Below, piece after piece: positions 16,299 to 23,667 of a stretch of DNA of 32,566 nucleotides. Source of the stretch: a virus; IMG/VR virus record IMGVR_UViG_3300017758_000062, positions 1 to 32,566 of that record; one strand, written 5' to 3'. Both the position numbers and the translations under genes were made by a program. Below the pieces are notes generated by a model. It had not been told where the DNA came from. It ran no database searches and saw nothing but the letters and a program-made list of their open reading frames with translations. Each line of letters opens with the position of its first letter. Position 1 is the first letter of the stretch.

Positions 16299-17640
16299 GT
16301 ATATCTTCTCCTGTTGAAAGGCTATCTTTTATAGCATCTCTATCCTTAGGGTTCATTGTAGACTGCGGGCCGATTTTTAATGTTTCCCAGTCCATTACAC
16401 TTGTAAACCCTTCCATTTTTGCTGCACGCATTTTTGTACAGTTGAATGTAATACATTCATCTTCGGGTGACCATGTTTCCATAGTAAATGCCGCGTCTGC
16501 TGCATCTAAAATACCTTTTGCAAATCTTGCCTCTCCTGTATTATCTGTTTGATAAGGAGAGAATACTGGCACTTCATATTCTTGTGCCATTGCTTTTAAA
16601 GCTTTACTAACTTCAATTTGTTCTGTCCAATCATACTGTCCACCTTTGGCGGGTACGTTTGATCTTTTTACTTGGTTTATGTAATCTACAATAATTACTC
16701 CAACATCTGTTTGTTTTACTTTTGCTTCTAGTTCTTTTCTTATTCTAGTTAAGCTTAGTACTGGGTCGTAGACTACTTCTAGCTGTCTGTCTTTGTGTAA
16801 AGGATTTTTTATAAGAGCTGAATGAAAATCCTCAAAATTTCTATCATCATAGAATCTTGGCAATAATTCATTACCTCCATCAAATCTTCCTGCCCACCAC
16901 TCTGCTACTCTGTTCCACTCTGTGTTTGTAAGGTTCTTAGTAGTTAATCTGCCCACAGGTACTCTTGCACCTAGTGAACACATTCTTTGTAGTATAGAAC
17001 GACTATCCATTTCTATTGTAAAATAGATAGCACTTCGTCCTTGATTGTAAACATTTGTTGCAATATTTACACAAGTAAGAGTTTTACCAGCACCTCTACG
17101 TCCACCAATTAGAACTAAGTCTCTTGGTGAAAATTTCATACTTTGGTCATACTCATCATTGAGTCCTAGAGGTAAATACTTTTTAAGTTGATCTTCAGAA
17201 TCAAACAGACTAATTGTTTTCATGTCTTCTTCTGGAGTTTTTAAGTCTACTCTTTCTCCTATGTCTAAAACTATTTGTTGTAGAGACTCCACATTATCTT
17301 CAGCAGCTGATATAGCTACTGTCTTTTCGATAAACTTGTCTAATTCATCTAGGATTTCTACTTGTGTGTATTCATTTTTTAGATACTCAAGCAAAACCCA
17401 GGCGTCGACATCTACTTCAACAGCCTCTACAGCAAATATTTTTTCTTGTAGTTTTCTATCACGAACGGATAGTTTGAGGTCTTCGAAAGTCGGAAGACTT
17501 CCAAAGTTTTTTAAGTGAGTGGATATAACTTTATGAACAGATTGATATTCGCCAGGTAAATAATTCTCCCTTAGGTTGCCCCAAGTATCAAAATCTTCTT
17601 GCGTAATAATTTGCTTCAGTAAAGCTGAAGTTAAGTTCAA
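16285..17640 (-). CDS. Replicative DNA helicase, DnaB-like
   Basis: 451 aa hexameric RecA-fold helicase that unwinds DNA at the fork. Walker A GGRRGAGKT (179-187), Walker B VGVIIVDYINQ (313-323), Q/T-containing sensor PYQTDNTGEARFAKG and a C-terminal NCTKMRAAKMEG. The N-terminal 130 aa are helical like a DnaB N-domain. The start appears to be TTG at 17640 with GGGAGG eight bases upstream (17649-17654); no ATG gives a full domain. It is in one unit with primase, as expected for a primosome. Confidence 0.92.
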   Translation of the reverse strand: MNLTSALLKQIITQEDFDTWGNLRENYLPGEYQSVHKVISTHLKNFGSLPTFEDLKLSVRDRKLQEKIFAVEAVEVDVDAWVLLEYLKNEYTQVEILDELDKFIEKTVAISAAEDNVESLQQIVLDIGERVDLKTPEEDMKTISLFDSEDQLKKYLPLGLNDEYDQSMKFSPRDLVLIGGRRGAGKTLTCVNIATNVYNQGRSAIYFTIEMDSRSILQRMCSLGARVPVGRLTTKNLTNTEWNRVAEWWAGRFDGGNELLPRFYDDRNFEDFHSALIKNPLHKDRQLEVVYDPVLSLTRIRKELEAKVKQTDVGVIIVDYINQVKRSNVPAKGGQYDWTEQIEVSKALKAMAQEYEVPVFSPYQTDNTGEARFAKGILDAADAAFTMETWSPEDECITFNCTKMRAAKMEGFTSVMDWETLKIGPQSTMNPKDRDAIKDSLSTGEDIHDAV

Positions 17641-17659
17641 TATTATATCCTCCCAGATA

Positions 17660-17689
17660 AAGAAAGATAAGGGAGACTAAATCTCCCCT
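17660..17689 (-). terminator. Hairpin between HTH gene and helicase gene (possible terminator or processing site)
   Basis: On the minus-strand RNA a 6-bp GGGAGA/UCUCCC stem with a 5-nt loop (17671-17687) is followed by a U-rich but interrupted tract. It is just upstream of the GGGAGG ribosome site and TTG start of the helicase. It may be a weak terminator that lowers helicase expression, or an mRNA processing site. Confidence 0.5.
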
Positions 17690-17711
17690 ACCTTATGAAA
17701 ATTAAAAAGAA

Positions 17712-18437
17712 TTAGCTAGAAGCTTTTTCTTTTCTTGCAGCACCATCGTAATCAGCACAAGTTAGACCTCTTCTGGTCAACATTGTTTTAACGCCTCTTA
17801 CAGTTTTGCCAATTTCGTCAGCTATAGCTTCGACAGTCATGTCGCCTAAGTCACTGACTTCCGCTAAAGGATCAGCTTTGCTAGAACCTTTAGTTTCTTT
17901 TTGCTTAGGTATAGCGCCTATGTCGCCACTTCTAAGTAAGCTAAGAGCCTTTCCTCTGATAGAGTTAACAGTTTTGCCAAGTGCGTCTGCGATTTCTTCA
18001 ACAAATGCACCATCGTTTACCATGCTAGTAAAGGTTGCTTCTTCTTCGGGAGAGTAAGTTCTAACTGATTCAGGTTTCTCAGCTGGTTTTACATGAGAAG
18101 TTAATTCCATTGAGAGGATCTTCCCTTGTATTGATTTAGCAGAAAATGCTCCGCTCTCGAAAGAGTTAGCAATATCTGCATATGTGTATGCACCAGAGTT
18201 ATCTGTTACAAATGCTTGTAGTGTGGCTTCTTGTTCTTCAGAAAAAGTTCTGTTTGATACTGAAGAAGCGAGTTCTACGTCGTGTCCCATTTTTCTTAAT
18301 TTGCTAGAAACTGATCTTGTTGAAGTTTCTAACTCATCAGCAGCGTTAGCTACTGTGGCTTGTGAGATAGGTGACTCACTGCCTACGAAGTCAACTAATT
18401 GTTGAGTTCTTTCATCTGTCCATTTTGGTAATGCCAT
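17712..18437 (-). CDS. DNA-binding protein with four SANT/HTH-like repeats
   Basis: 241 aa containing four related helical units: KWTDERTQQL to KLRKMG (5-51), FSEEQEATLQ to ILSM (65-110), YSPEEEATFT to SLLRSG (128-171) and DMTVEAIADEIGKTVRGVKTMLTRRG (in 199-224). Each ends in a recognition-helix-like S/R-rich segment (TSTRSVSSKLRKMG, GKTVNSIRGKALS, GKTVRGVKTML). The linker near 175-190 is basic and Ser-rich. Strong RBS-sized gap to ligase-C and single-copy position before the helicase suggest a regulator or replication-origin binder; both are inferences. Related repeats occur in genes at 21838, 28962 and 30397. Confidence 0.75.
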   Translation of the reverse strand: MALPKWTDERTQQLVDFVGSESPISQATVANAADELETSTRSVSSKLRKMGHDVELASSVSNRTFSEEQEATLQAFVTDNSGAYTYADIANSFESGAFSAKSIQGKILSMELTSHVKPAEKPESVRTYSPEEEATFTSMVNDGAFVEEIADALGKTVNSIRGKALSLLRSGDIGAIPKQKETKGSSKADPLAEVSDLGDMTVEAIADEIGKTVRGVKTMLTRRGLTCADYDGAARKEKASS

Positions 18438-18439
18438 GA

Positions 18440-19204
18440 TTATTTTCCTATTATTATTTCTTCTAAGTTTGTTATTATTTTAACACCCCTACCTCGGGCT
18501 GTCTGTGTTTTGGCGGATTCGATCCCGCTTTCGTTTACTAAAATTGTTACATCTTTGGTTAAACTGCTTTTCACAAGATAGCCCATTTGTTGTAATACTT
18601 CTGTAGCGGCTGCTTTAGTTTTATAGCTAGTTAGTTTTCCTGATATGCATACGACTCCCATGTCCTTAGCACTATTTTCTGTAGTGATTTTTGCTAGTTG
18701 TTGCCATCTAAATGGTAGTCGGTCATACCCACCAGTGAATTCTTCAATTATCCAATCTAGTAAGTTATTTGTAGCAGCTGGTCCTAAGCCTGCTTTCTCA
18801 CAATTTTCTTCTGTTATCTCTGTAATACTTTGTACTACTGAACAAATCTTTTGAGAAGCGGTTTTACCAATCAACTTTATAGAAAATGCAGGTAGTAAAT
18901 CGACTAAGTCGGTAAGTTTACTATTCTCAATTTCTCTATGGAGTTTTACTGCTAATTTCTCGGAGCCAAGTGCGTCTATCATCATATCTAATGGTAGCTC
19001 ATATAAATCAAAAAAGTTTACTATTTTTAATTTTTCTATAGTGGCTGGGCCGAGTCCCTTAATTTTAAGAGTCTTTGCAAAGTGTTCCAGTTTTCTACTT
19101 GTTTTACCAGAGCAATCTGGATTATAACAAAATAACTGATCTTTCTCCCACACAAGTTCTGTACTACAAGTAGGGCAGGTTGTTGGTGGTGTTATCGTTT
19201 GCAA
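18440..19204 (-). CDS. ligA-C: NAD+-dependent DNA ligase, C-terminal half (zinc finger, HhH, BRCT)
   Basis: 254 aa matching the second half of bacterial LigA: PPTTCPTC opening with zinc ligands C10, C13, C26 and C31, helix-hairpin-helix repeats (IKGLGPATIEKL 48-59; also around 108-120 and 137-150) and a BRCT domain (182-254). It has no adenylation domain; that is in the gene at 20209-21150. The two parts together cover a whole LigA. The start appears to be TTG at 19204 in the transcript from promoter 19232-19260, with only a weak GAGAG upstream. The break falls in the linker between OB fold and zinc finger. Confidence 0.9.
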   Translation of the reverse strand: MQTITPPTTCPTCSTELVWEKDQLFCYNPDCSGKTSRKLEHFAKTLKIKGLGPATIEKLKIVNFFDLYELPLDMMIDALGSEKLAVKLHREIENSKLTDLVDLLPAFSIKLIGKTASQKICSVVQSITEITEENCEKAGLGPAATNNLLDWIIEEFTGGYDRLPFRWQQLAKITTENSAKDMGVVCISGKLTSYKTKAAATEVLQQMGYLVKSSLTKDVTILVNESGIESAKTQTARGRGVKIITNLEEIIIGK

Positions 19205-19231
19205 TGTTTGTCTCTCAATTTCTATTTATAT

Positions 19232-19260
19232 ATTATAACAAAAATGAGTTGCCATGTCAA
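19232..19260 (-). promoter_or_regulatory. Sigma-70 promoter of the ligase-C / helicase / primase unit
   Basis: Minus-strand TTGACA (19260-19255), 17-bp spacer, TATAAT (19237-19232), TGT before the -10. The TGA stop of the GIY-YIG-like gene (19259-19257) is inside the -35 box. Confidence 0.92.
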
Positions 19261-19628
19261 GATTTATTTTTCGGAAAGTCCTGAAGAATAAGCGAATCAA
19301 TTTTGAAACACTCAGTATGACCTCCAAACTTGACTTTTGGTTCATATTTGTCATGTTGGTAAATTTCATGTAGGTATTGTTCTTGAATCCAGACATGATA
19401 AAGAGTATCTGACCAAGTTTTTTGAATACGAATATCGTATCCTTTAAAACCGCCACTACGCTTAATTACATGCCTCCAATCCTTTCCCGAAGCGATCCCT
19501 ACCTTTATACATTCTCTTTCAAATGTCTTTTTATTTACTAGAACAATGCCATATAAGACTCCGTCTTTCTCAGCTTCTTCGGGGTGATTACGAAAATATG
19601 TTTCGTTATATTTGCCTATACTTGGCAC
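19257..19628 (-). CDS. GIY-YIG/T5orf172-like putative nuclease
   Basis: 123 aa. The order of motifs fits small GIY-YIG superfamily proteins: LYGIVLV (24-30) as the first strand, IKVGI (41-45) as the YIG-like strand, R52/R57 in the next helix (DWRHVIKRSGGF), an acidic E84 (IQEQYLHE) and a final KFGGHTECF (99-107). The family includes homing endonucleases and T5orf172-type phage proteins. The gene lies between the two halves of the ligase, which is the usual place for a homing nuclease in a split phage gene. Whether it cuts DNA is not known. Confidence 0.6.
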   Translation of the reverse strand: MPSIGKYNETYFRNHPEEAEKDGVLYGIVLVNKKTFERECIKVGIASGKDWRHVIKRSGGFKGYDIRIQKTWSDTLYHVWIQEQYLHEIYQHDKYEPKVKFGGHTECFKIDSLILQDFPKNKS

Positions 19629-20209
19629 TACTGTTCATCAAACCATGTTAAAACAGCGTCATCCATCCACTCTTGTGGAATAATACCACTATCTTTATGC
19701 TCTTCCCACCATTCAAAATCGTCTGGCAGTTCGTCTATACCTAGTTTTTCACATAATTGCTCTACAAAGTCGTCGCCGTCTGTTTCTTCAAAAGAAGTGT
19801 TGCCCATATCGTCTGACCAAGCAACTCCCACAAAGTTTCTAAACTCATCTTCATAAGTCATTCGTAAATGTGCTTTCATATGCCCAGCTAAATGCCCTAA
19901 CATTTCTATTGGGGGTGACCATGCTGAGTATCCATAAACCTGAGTTTCTTCTACATCTTCAACATTGCACCATTTTGCTCCAACATTTTCACAATACCAA
20001 TCATAGCTATTTTCAAGCCAACTATCGCCATCTTCTAATGACCACTTTTGACCCAGATTTTCCATAAAGGGTTGTTTTTCTAGTTCTATTGCTTCTGTGA
20101 CCTCCCAAGAATTATCTTCCCAAGTGCGAGTATAAGTCTGCATCTTAAATTCTTTAGTAAAATCTACATCTTCGGTTGCTGTTATATAAAATGATACGTG
20201 ATTTGCCAT
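19628..20209 (-). CDS. Api92-like / DUF1281-type acidic protein
   Basis: 193 aa, very acidic and Trp-rich. The segment YDWYCENVGAKWCNVE resembles the W..NWGTKWD motif of Api92-like ferredoxin-fold proteins, followed by a beta strand and WSPPIEML. Start ATG 20209 shares its A with the TAA stop of ligase-N and is preceded by AGGAG, which itself encodes the last residues of ligase-N. It therefore belongs to the segment that separates the ligase halves. Function unknown; some acidic phage proteins mimic DNA, but nothing specific supports that here. Confidence 0.65.
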   Translation of the reverse strand: MANHVSFYITATEDVDFTKEFKMQTYTRTWEDNSWEVTEAIELEKQPFMENLGQKWSLEDGDSWLENSYDWYCENVGAKWCNVEDVEETQVYGYSAWSPPIEMLGHLAGHMKAHLRMTYEDEFRNFVGVAWSDDMGNTSFEETDGDDFVEQLCEKLGIDELPDDFEWWEEHKDSGIIPQEWMDDAVLTWFDEQ

Positions 20210-21150
20210 TATATTCTCCTTACTATACGAGGAATGATTTCTCCACTTCTTATAACTTCTACTTTACAGCCTATCTCTAAGTTTAAAGCTTCTATATGTG
20301 CCATATTATGTAAAGTTGCTCTACTAACAACAGCCCCATCTATTTCAATAGGTTTTAATACTGCTACAGGGGCAACAACACCTGACTTTCCAACGTTCCA
20401 TAGAACATCTACTAGCTCAGTTTCAACTCCTTGTTGTATTGTTTTAAAGGCATATGCGCCTCTAGGGTGGTGTGAAGTATATCCTCGTTTTTCAAACTCT
20501 TCATTATTATTTATTCTGAATACTAATCCGTCGTCAGGATACTCATTCCAATTACTATCTAATACTGTGCAGAAACCAAAAGCTTTTGCCTGTTTTAAGT
20601 CAGCTTCCCAACCCTCATGAATATGAGGTTGGACACCGTAGGCTATAAACTTCAGTTCTCTACTCTTAAATTCGTCAATATCTTTTAGATTTAAAGCACC
20701 AGCAGCATAGTTTCTAGCATTTTTTATTTCTTTTCGTGCTACAACTTCTCCTGTAATTTGATTTATATAAGCGGAACCATGAAACATTTCAGGAACTAAT
20801 GTTCTTAAATGCTCTGTAATGTCCAAGCCTTTTATACCATCACCTCTAGTCAATCCTTGTACAAACTTTCCATTAATATAAAGTAAAGAAACAGCTGCTC
20901 CATCTAATTTAGGAGTAACTAATACTGTTCCTTTGTATTTATTAAAGGGGTCTTTGTTTGTTTCGTTGTCAAATACTTTCTGTAAAGAAAACATTTGAAA
21001 GTGGTGGGCAATTCTATTGTCTTGTTTACTACCAACTTCTTGGTAATTAATAGAACTTGCAAGACTATCAAACTCACTATCACTAATGATAGGTGAGCCT
21101 TTGTAATAGGCATCGCTGGCTTTGTTTAAGAACTCTTTTAAATCTTGCAT
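20209..21150 (-). CDS. ligA-N: NAD+-dependent DNA ligase, N-terminal half (Ia, adenylation, OB)
   Basis: 313 aa. Domain Ia is short but keeps NAD+-binding residues (Y15, Y16, D24, F27-D28 in SPIISDSEFD). Adenylation motif TPKLDGAA with the AMP-accepting K81, TRGDG, VARKE and NARNYAAGAL, DGLVFRI, then YAFKT, and an OB fold (VLWNVGKSGVVAPVAVL to IPRIVRRI). The protein ends exactly where LigA normally enters its zinc finger; the last codons are the ribosome site of the next gene. First gene behind promoter 21181-21209. It can probably self-adenylylate but should need the other half for nick sealing. Confidence 0.92.
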   Translation of the reverse strand: MQDLKEFLNKASDAYYKGSPIISDSEFDSLASSINYQEVGSKQDNRIAHHFQMFSLQKVFDNETNKDPFNKYKGTVLVTPKLDGAAVSLLYINGKFVQGLTRGDGIKGLDITEHLRTLVPEMFHGSAYINQITGEVVARKEIKNARNYAAGALNLKDIDEFKSRELKFIAYGVQPHIHEGWEADLKQAKAFGFCTVLDSNWNEYPDDGLVFRINNNEEFEKRGYTSHHPRGAYAFKTIQQGVETELVDVLWNVGKSGVVAPVAVLKPIEIDGAVVSRATLHNMAHIEALNLEIGCKVEVIRSGEIIPRIVRRI

Positions 21151-21180
21151 AAATCTGTATTATATATTTTCATTTGTACT

Positions 21181-21209
21181 ATTATAACAAAAATTTAAAT
21201 ACAAGTCAA
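21181..21209 (-). promoter_or_regulatory. Sigma-70 promoter of the ligase-N unit
   Basis: Minus-strand TTGACT (21209-21204), 17-bp spacer, TATAAT (21186-21181), TGT before the -10. The mRNA leader would be about 25 nt with no clear Shine-Dalgarno sequence before ATG 21150. Confidence 0.88.
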
Positions 21210-21218
21210 GAACTAAAT

Positions 21219-21521
21219 TTAGTTTAGGTAAATTTCATCTAAAATATCTTTGAAGTGAGTTTCTAAGGTGTCTTTTACTTCTGCAAGGGACAGTATCTCA
21301 ACTAACCCTTCAAATAACGCCTTTGAGTTTTGGAAATCAAGAGCCATGGCTACGCCGTCCTTACTAGGCTTAAAATCTCCATCAAAGTCTAAGTAGTATT
21401 TTCTAAGATGTAAATACTCTGTTCCTCTGAACTCATTAATTGTTAGTTTCACTTGCTCTGTACCATCAGCATTTTGTGAAATTAATTTTTCATACGCTTC
21501 GGGAGCGTCATATATATTCAT
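21219..21521 (-). CDS. PC4-like single-stranded DNA-binding / transcription cofactor protein
   Basis: 100 aa. Residues 23-61 (VKLTINEFRGTEYLHLRKYYLDFDG, then FKPSKDGVAMAL) follow the PC4/p15 pattern of a curved four-strand sheet: INxFxGxxYLxLRxYY, a G/D turn, and KPSKxGV. Residues 68-100 form a helix as in PC4 dimers. PC4 proteins bind melted DNA; phage T5 has such a protein. It is ATGA-coupled to the 88-aa gene. A role in phage transcription or replication is inferred. Confidence 0.65.
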   Translation of the reverse strand: MNIYDAPEAYEKLISQNADGTEQVKLTINEFRGTEYLHLRKYYLDFDGDFKPSKDGVAMALDFQNSKALFEGLVEILSLAEVKDTLETHFKDILDEIYLN

Positions 21522-21784
21522 CGCTTGTTCCTCAGTATTGCACTAAGGGGAACAATGCTTGTTACATTCATTGGTCTTAGTAACCTATATGAATCTGTAT
21601 CCCAACAGAAAAGAAGAACTGTGTCTTTAGTTTCCTTGGCACGGTTCTTCTTGCTCTGAATATACTTATTATCGAAATTTAAAGTACAAACATTATACTT
21701 TAACTTTCTTGAGTTGGTACTTCTATAAGTGATAACTGCGTCACCGCACTTATCAACTTGACTTATAAAGTCTGCTTTTTTCAC
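21518..21784 (-). CDS. Conserved small hypothetical protein
   Basis: 88 aa, basic N-terminal half, then KDTVLLFCWDTDSYRLLRP and VTSIVPLSAIL. The beta-rich pattern suggests an SH3-like or small barrel protein; I recall similar proteins in marine phages but no function. The start is GTG at 21784; its GGAG ribosome site (21792-21795) overlaps the base of a large hairpin. ATGA-type overlap with the PC4-like gene. Confidence 0.75.
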   Translation of the reverse strand: MKKADFISQVDKCGDAVITYRSTNSRKLKYNVCTLNFDNKYIQSKKNRAKETKDTVLLFCWDTDSYRLLRPMNVTSIVPLSAILRNKR

Positions 21785-21793
21785 TAATATACT

Positions 21794-21830
21794 CCATTAC
21801 TGTTAAGAAAACTCTTTCTTCGAGTAATGG
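21794..21830 (-). promoter_or_regulatory. Long stem-loop covering a ribosome binding site
   Basis: Arms CCATTACT (21794-21801) and AGTAATGG (21823-21830) pair perfectly over 8 bp; inside them AAGAAA (21805-21810) and TTTCTT (21815-21820) pair over 6 bp around a 4-nt loop. In the minus-strand mRNA the right arm contains the first two G of the GGAG site of the GTG-started gene below. It could repress translation or be an RNase site; it is not a terminator because no U-run follows. Confidence 0.65.
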
Positions 21831-21837
21831 TAGCTTA

Positions 21838-22278
21838 TTAGTTATTTATTGCGTTGATTACACCTGCGAAGTAAACTGCGGCTTTGCCAGTTAGCTTATC
21901 AATGATGTCAGCGTCAATTTCTTGACCTGCATCAGTTAAAGCACCCTTTAGGGTTTCCTGTGCATCTGCTTTGCTTACTCTAGATGTACCACCACCTGTA
22001 GATGGTGAAGTACTTCTAGCTGCAGGAGATTTTTTCACATAAACGCCAGCTTTTGTAAGAATCATTCTGACTCCATTAGGTGATTCACCTAACTCTTCAG
22101 CTATGTCTTTTACGATTTCCATTGATGTCTCTGGAGTTGCTTCTGCATCTGTGTACATTTCAACTGCCTGAGCTTTGGATTCATCTGTCCATGCCATTCT
22201 TCTTCTCCTTTTTGTACCTCGATAGCCAGGATATGTACCTAGTTTTTCGAGTTGTTGTTGATAAAATCTATCTCCCAT
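21838..22278 (-). CDS. WTDE-type HTH DNA-binding protein
   Basis: 146 aa. A basic N-terminus (GTKRRRRM) leads into AWTDESKAQAVEMY and a helix-turn-helix (IVKDIAEELGESPNGVRMILTKAG, 55-78) like repeats of the 241-aa protein. A Ser/Thr/Gly linker follows, then a helical C-terminal unit (SKADAQETLKGAL to AVYFAGVINAINN) that may dimerise. ATG 22278 lies 8 bp from the -10 box, giving a leader of about 2 nt. A second ATG at 22197 has AAGGAG upstream and could give a shorter form; the basic codons also create that site. Confidence 0.75.
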   Translation of the reverse strand: MGDRFYQQQLEKLGTYPGYRGTKRRRRMAWTDESKAQAVEMYTDAEATPETSMEIVKDIAEELGESPNGVRMILTKAGVYVKKSPAARSTSPSTGGGTSRVSKADAQETLKGALTDAGQEIDADIIDKLTGKAAVYFAGVINAINN

Positions 22279-22286
22279 ATATAAAT

Positions 22287-22315
22287 ATTATACAGAAAAA
22301 TAGACGCCATGTCAA
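22287..22315 (-). promoter_or_regulatory. Sigma-70 promoter, nearly leaderless
   Basis: Minus-strand TTGACA (22315-22310), 17-bp spacer, TATAAT (22292-22287). The ATG of the HTH gene is 8 bp downstream of the -10, so the leader is about 2 nt. Confidence 0.92.
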
Positions 22316-22329
22316 GAACTGTTTTTTGA

Positions 22330-22506
22330 TTATATATCAAATTCCCTTTGTAAATCCGCATACTTTATATATGCACGATATTTCTGTTCTGACTCTTCAG
22401 CAACCATCGATTGTAGCTGCTGTATGTTTTGCTTAAGGATAGCGATCTCCTTTTTTTGTTCACATAGTAATACTCTTAATTCCTCTTCAAGCGTATTGTT
22501 TAACAT
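22330..22506 (-). CDS. 58-aa coiled-coil protein
   Basis: MLNNTLEEEL start, heptad-like leucines (LRVLLCEQKKEIAILKQNIQ) to about residue 37, then a Y/K/E-rich C-terminus (ends REFDI). It begins right after the upstream gene stop and ends before promoter 22287-22315. No family recognised. Confidence 0.65.
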   Translation of the reverse strand: MLNNTLEEELRVLLCEQKKEIAILKQNIQQLQSMVAEESEQKYRAYIKYADLQREFDI

Positions 22507-22508
22507 AG

Positions 22509-22709
22509 TTAGTTTCCTATTTTTCCTAGATAATCTAGTTTTTCTTGAGCTGAGGCCGCCAGCTCTATTTGTTTATCGACTTCTGCTATAATATCTGAGT
22601 GTTCTCCGATTCCAGCAGGATTTTTTAAATAAATTTCTATGTTGGCGTCTGCTTCTGCTATCTGACCTTCATATTTTAATTTAAGTGCCTTTTTCATTAT
22701 TGTTCTCAT
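22509..22709 (-). CDS. 66-aa helical hypothetical protein
   Basis: The ATG at 22709 overlaps the membrane gene stop as ATGA and has GGAG just upstream, so it is preferred over the longer frame at 22745. Sequence MRTIMKKALK, then EGQIAEADANIEIYL, NPAGIGEHSD and a terminal helix (AASAQEKLDYLGKIGN). Probably a small all-alpha protein. Function unknown. Confidence 0.7.
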   Translation of the reverse strand: MRTIMKKALKLKYEGQIAEADANIEIYLKNPAGIGEHSDIIAEVDKQIELAASAQEKLDYLGKIGN

Positions 22710-22966
22710 TTTTTCTCCATTACTGAATTTACATACCCTATACAAAATCTTTTACGAATATTATTATTAAATACTACTCTTGTTATGGGTATGGTTATTA
22801 ATACTATCCCTATTGCAAATATTAATGCATGTAGGGTTCTATATTGAATTATTATACTATCAGGTTTATACTCCTTTATCATTCTAACACAGATAAAGTA
22901 AGTTCTGAAAAATAGCATAATAGATGTCGCGACATACCCTGCCGCTAGGACGATCCAAATGTCCAT
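22706..22966 (-). CDS. Small two-helix membrane protein
   Basis: 86 aa with two hydrophobic segments (about 4-26, WIVLAAGYVATSIMLFF; about 44-64, LHALIFAIGIVLITIPI) and a basic C-terminus. Coupled by ATGA to the downstream gene. No family recognised; not adjacent to the lysozyme, so not an obvious holin. Confidence 0.7.
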   Translation of the reverse strand: MDIWIVLAAGYVATSIMLFFRTYFICVRMIKEYKPDSIIIQYRTLHALIFAIGIVLITIPITRVVFNNNIRKRFCIGYVNSVMEKK

Positions 22967-22977
22967 ATTTTAGTTCC

Positions 22978-23667
22978 TTAAGCTGGTTGAATGTCAGCGC
23001 CGTACTTTTGTAAATGTTTCAAACTACCTAAATCATAGGCTAGTTGATGGGAGTTATACCCACCCACTTCTTGATACCCAAAGTTGGGAGTATCAAAGTT
23101 TGTTATTTCAATTACATAAACATGGTAACAATCTACGCCATATTTATCTTTATAATTTGTTTGTTTTGTATTTGGCATTACTTTTTTAATTATGCCTGGC
23201 AGGTCATATCTTGCACACCAAACTCTTTCTCCTACTTCAAAACTTTCAGAAACACACTCTTCTGGCAAAAAGCCTACTTTGTGTTTCGCACCTTGTTCTG
23301 TTTTAGGACGTTTTTCTGGTACTCCTACTTTATTAATTATGTTTTTAACAAATGTAGAAGAGCGGTACATCCTCTGTGCAATCTCTGACACAGGATGCTC
23401 GCTTAAATACCACTCAATAACTTGTTTTATTTCATCAGGAGTTGCTTTAGTTCCTTTTAGTTGAGATTTACGTTTAGCTCTATACTGCATAGTATCTGTA
23501 TGCTCTTCTAGTATTCTATTAAGTCTAGTAGTATTGTATGTAATATTAAGCATTTCGCATGCTTCTTTCTTTGTAATAGGACTACTACTATTTAGTGCTT
23601 CCCATACTCTCTGTAAGTTTGTTTCATCTAGCTTTTCATATGATTTTGTTCTAACTCCACGTGGCAC
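22978..23667 (-). CDS. DNA-binding regulator with two HTH units
   Basis: 229 aa. First unit ITKKEACEMLNITYNTTRLNRILEE (31-55) is a classical HTH; second TPDEIKQVIEWYLSEHPVSEIAQRMYRSSTFVKNIINKVG (75-114) resembles a homeodomain-like HTH. The C-terminal 100 aa contain GERVWCARYDLPGIIKKVMP and YHVYVIEI with many aromatic residues, suggesting a separate small barrel domain. Start preceded by tight coupling: the upstream gene stop shares a base with it. Likely a transcription regulator of phage genes. Confidence 0.7.
   Translation of the reverse strand: MPRGVRTKSYEKLDETNLQRVWEALNSSSPITKKEACEMLNITYNTTRLNRILEEHTDTMQYRAKRKSQLKGTKATPDEIKQVIEWYLSEHPVSEIAQRMYRSSTFVKNIINKVGVPEKRPKTEQGAKHKVGFLPEECVSESFEVGERVWCARYDLPGIIKKVMPNTKQTNYKDKYGVDCYHVYVIEITNFDTPNFGYQEVGGYNSHQLAYDLGSLKHLQKYGADIQPA

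Noticed and set aside
18440-21150. Ligase split explained by a sequencing frameshift
   Set aside because: The halves are about 1 kb apart with two complete genes and a promoter between them, which an indel error cannot create.
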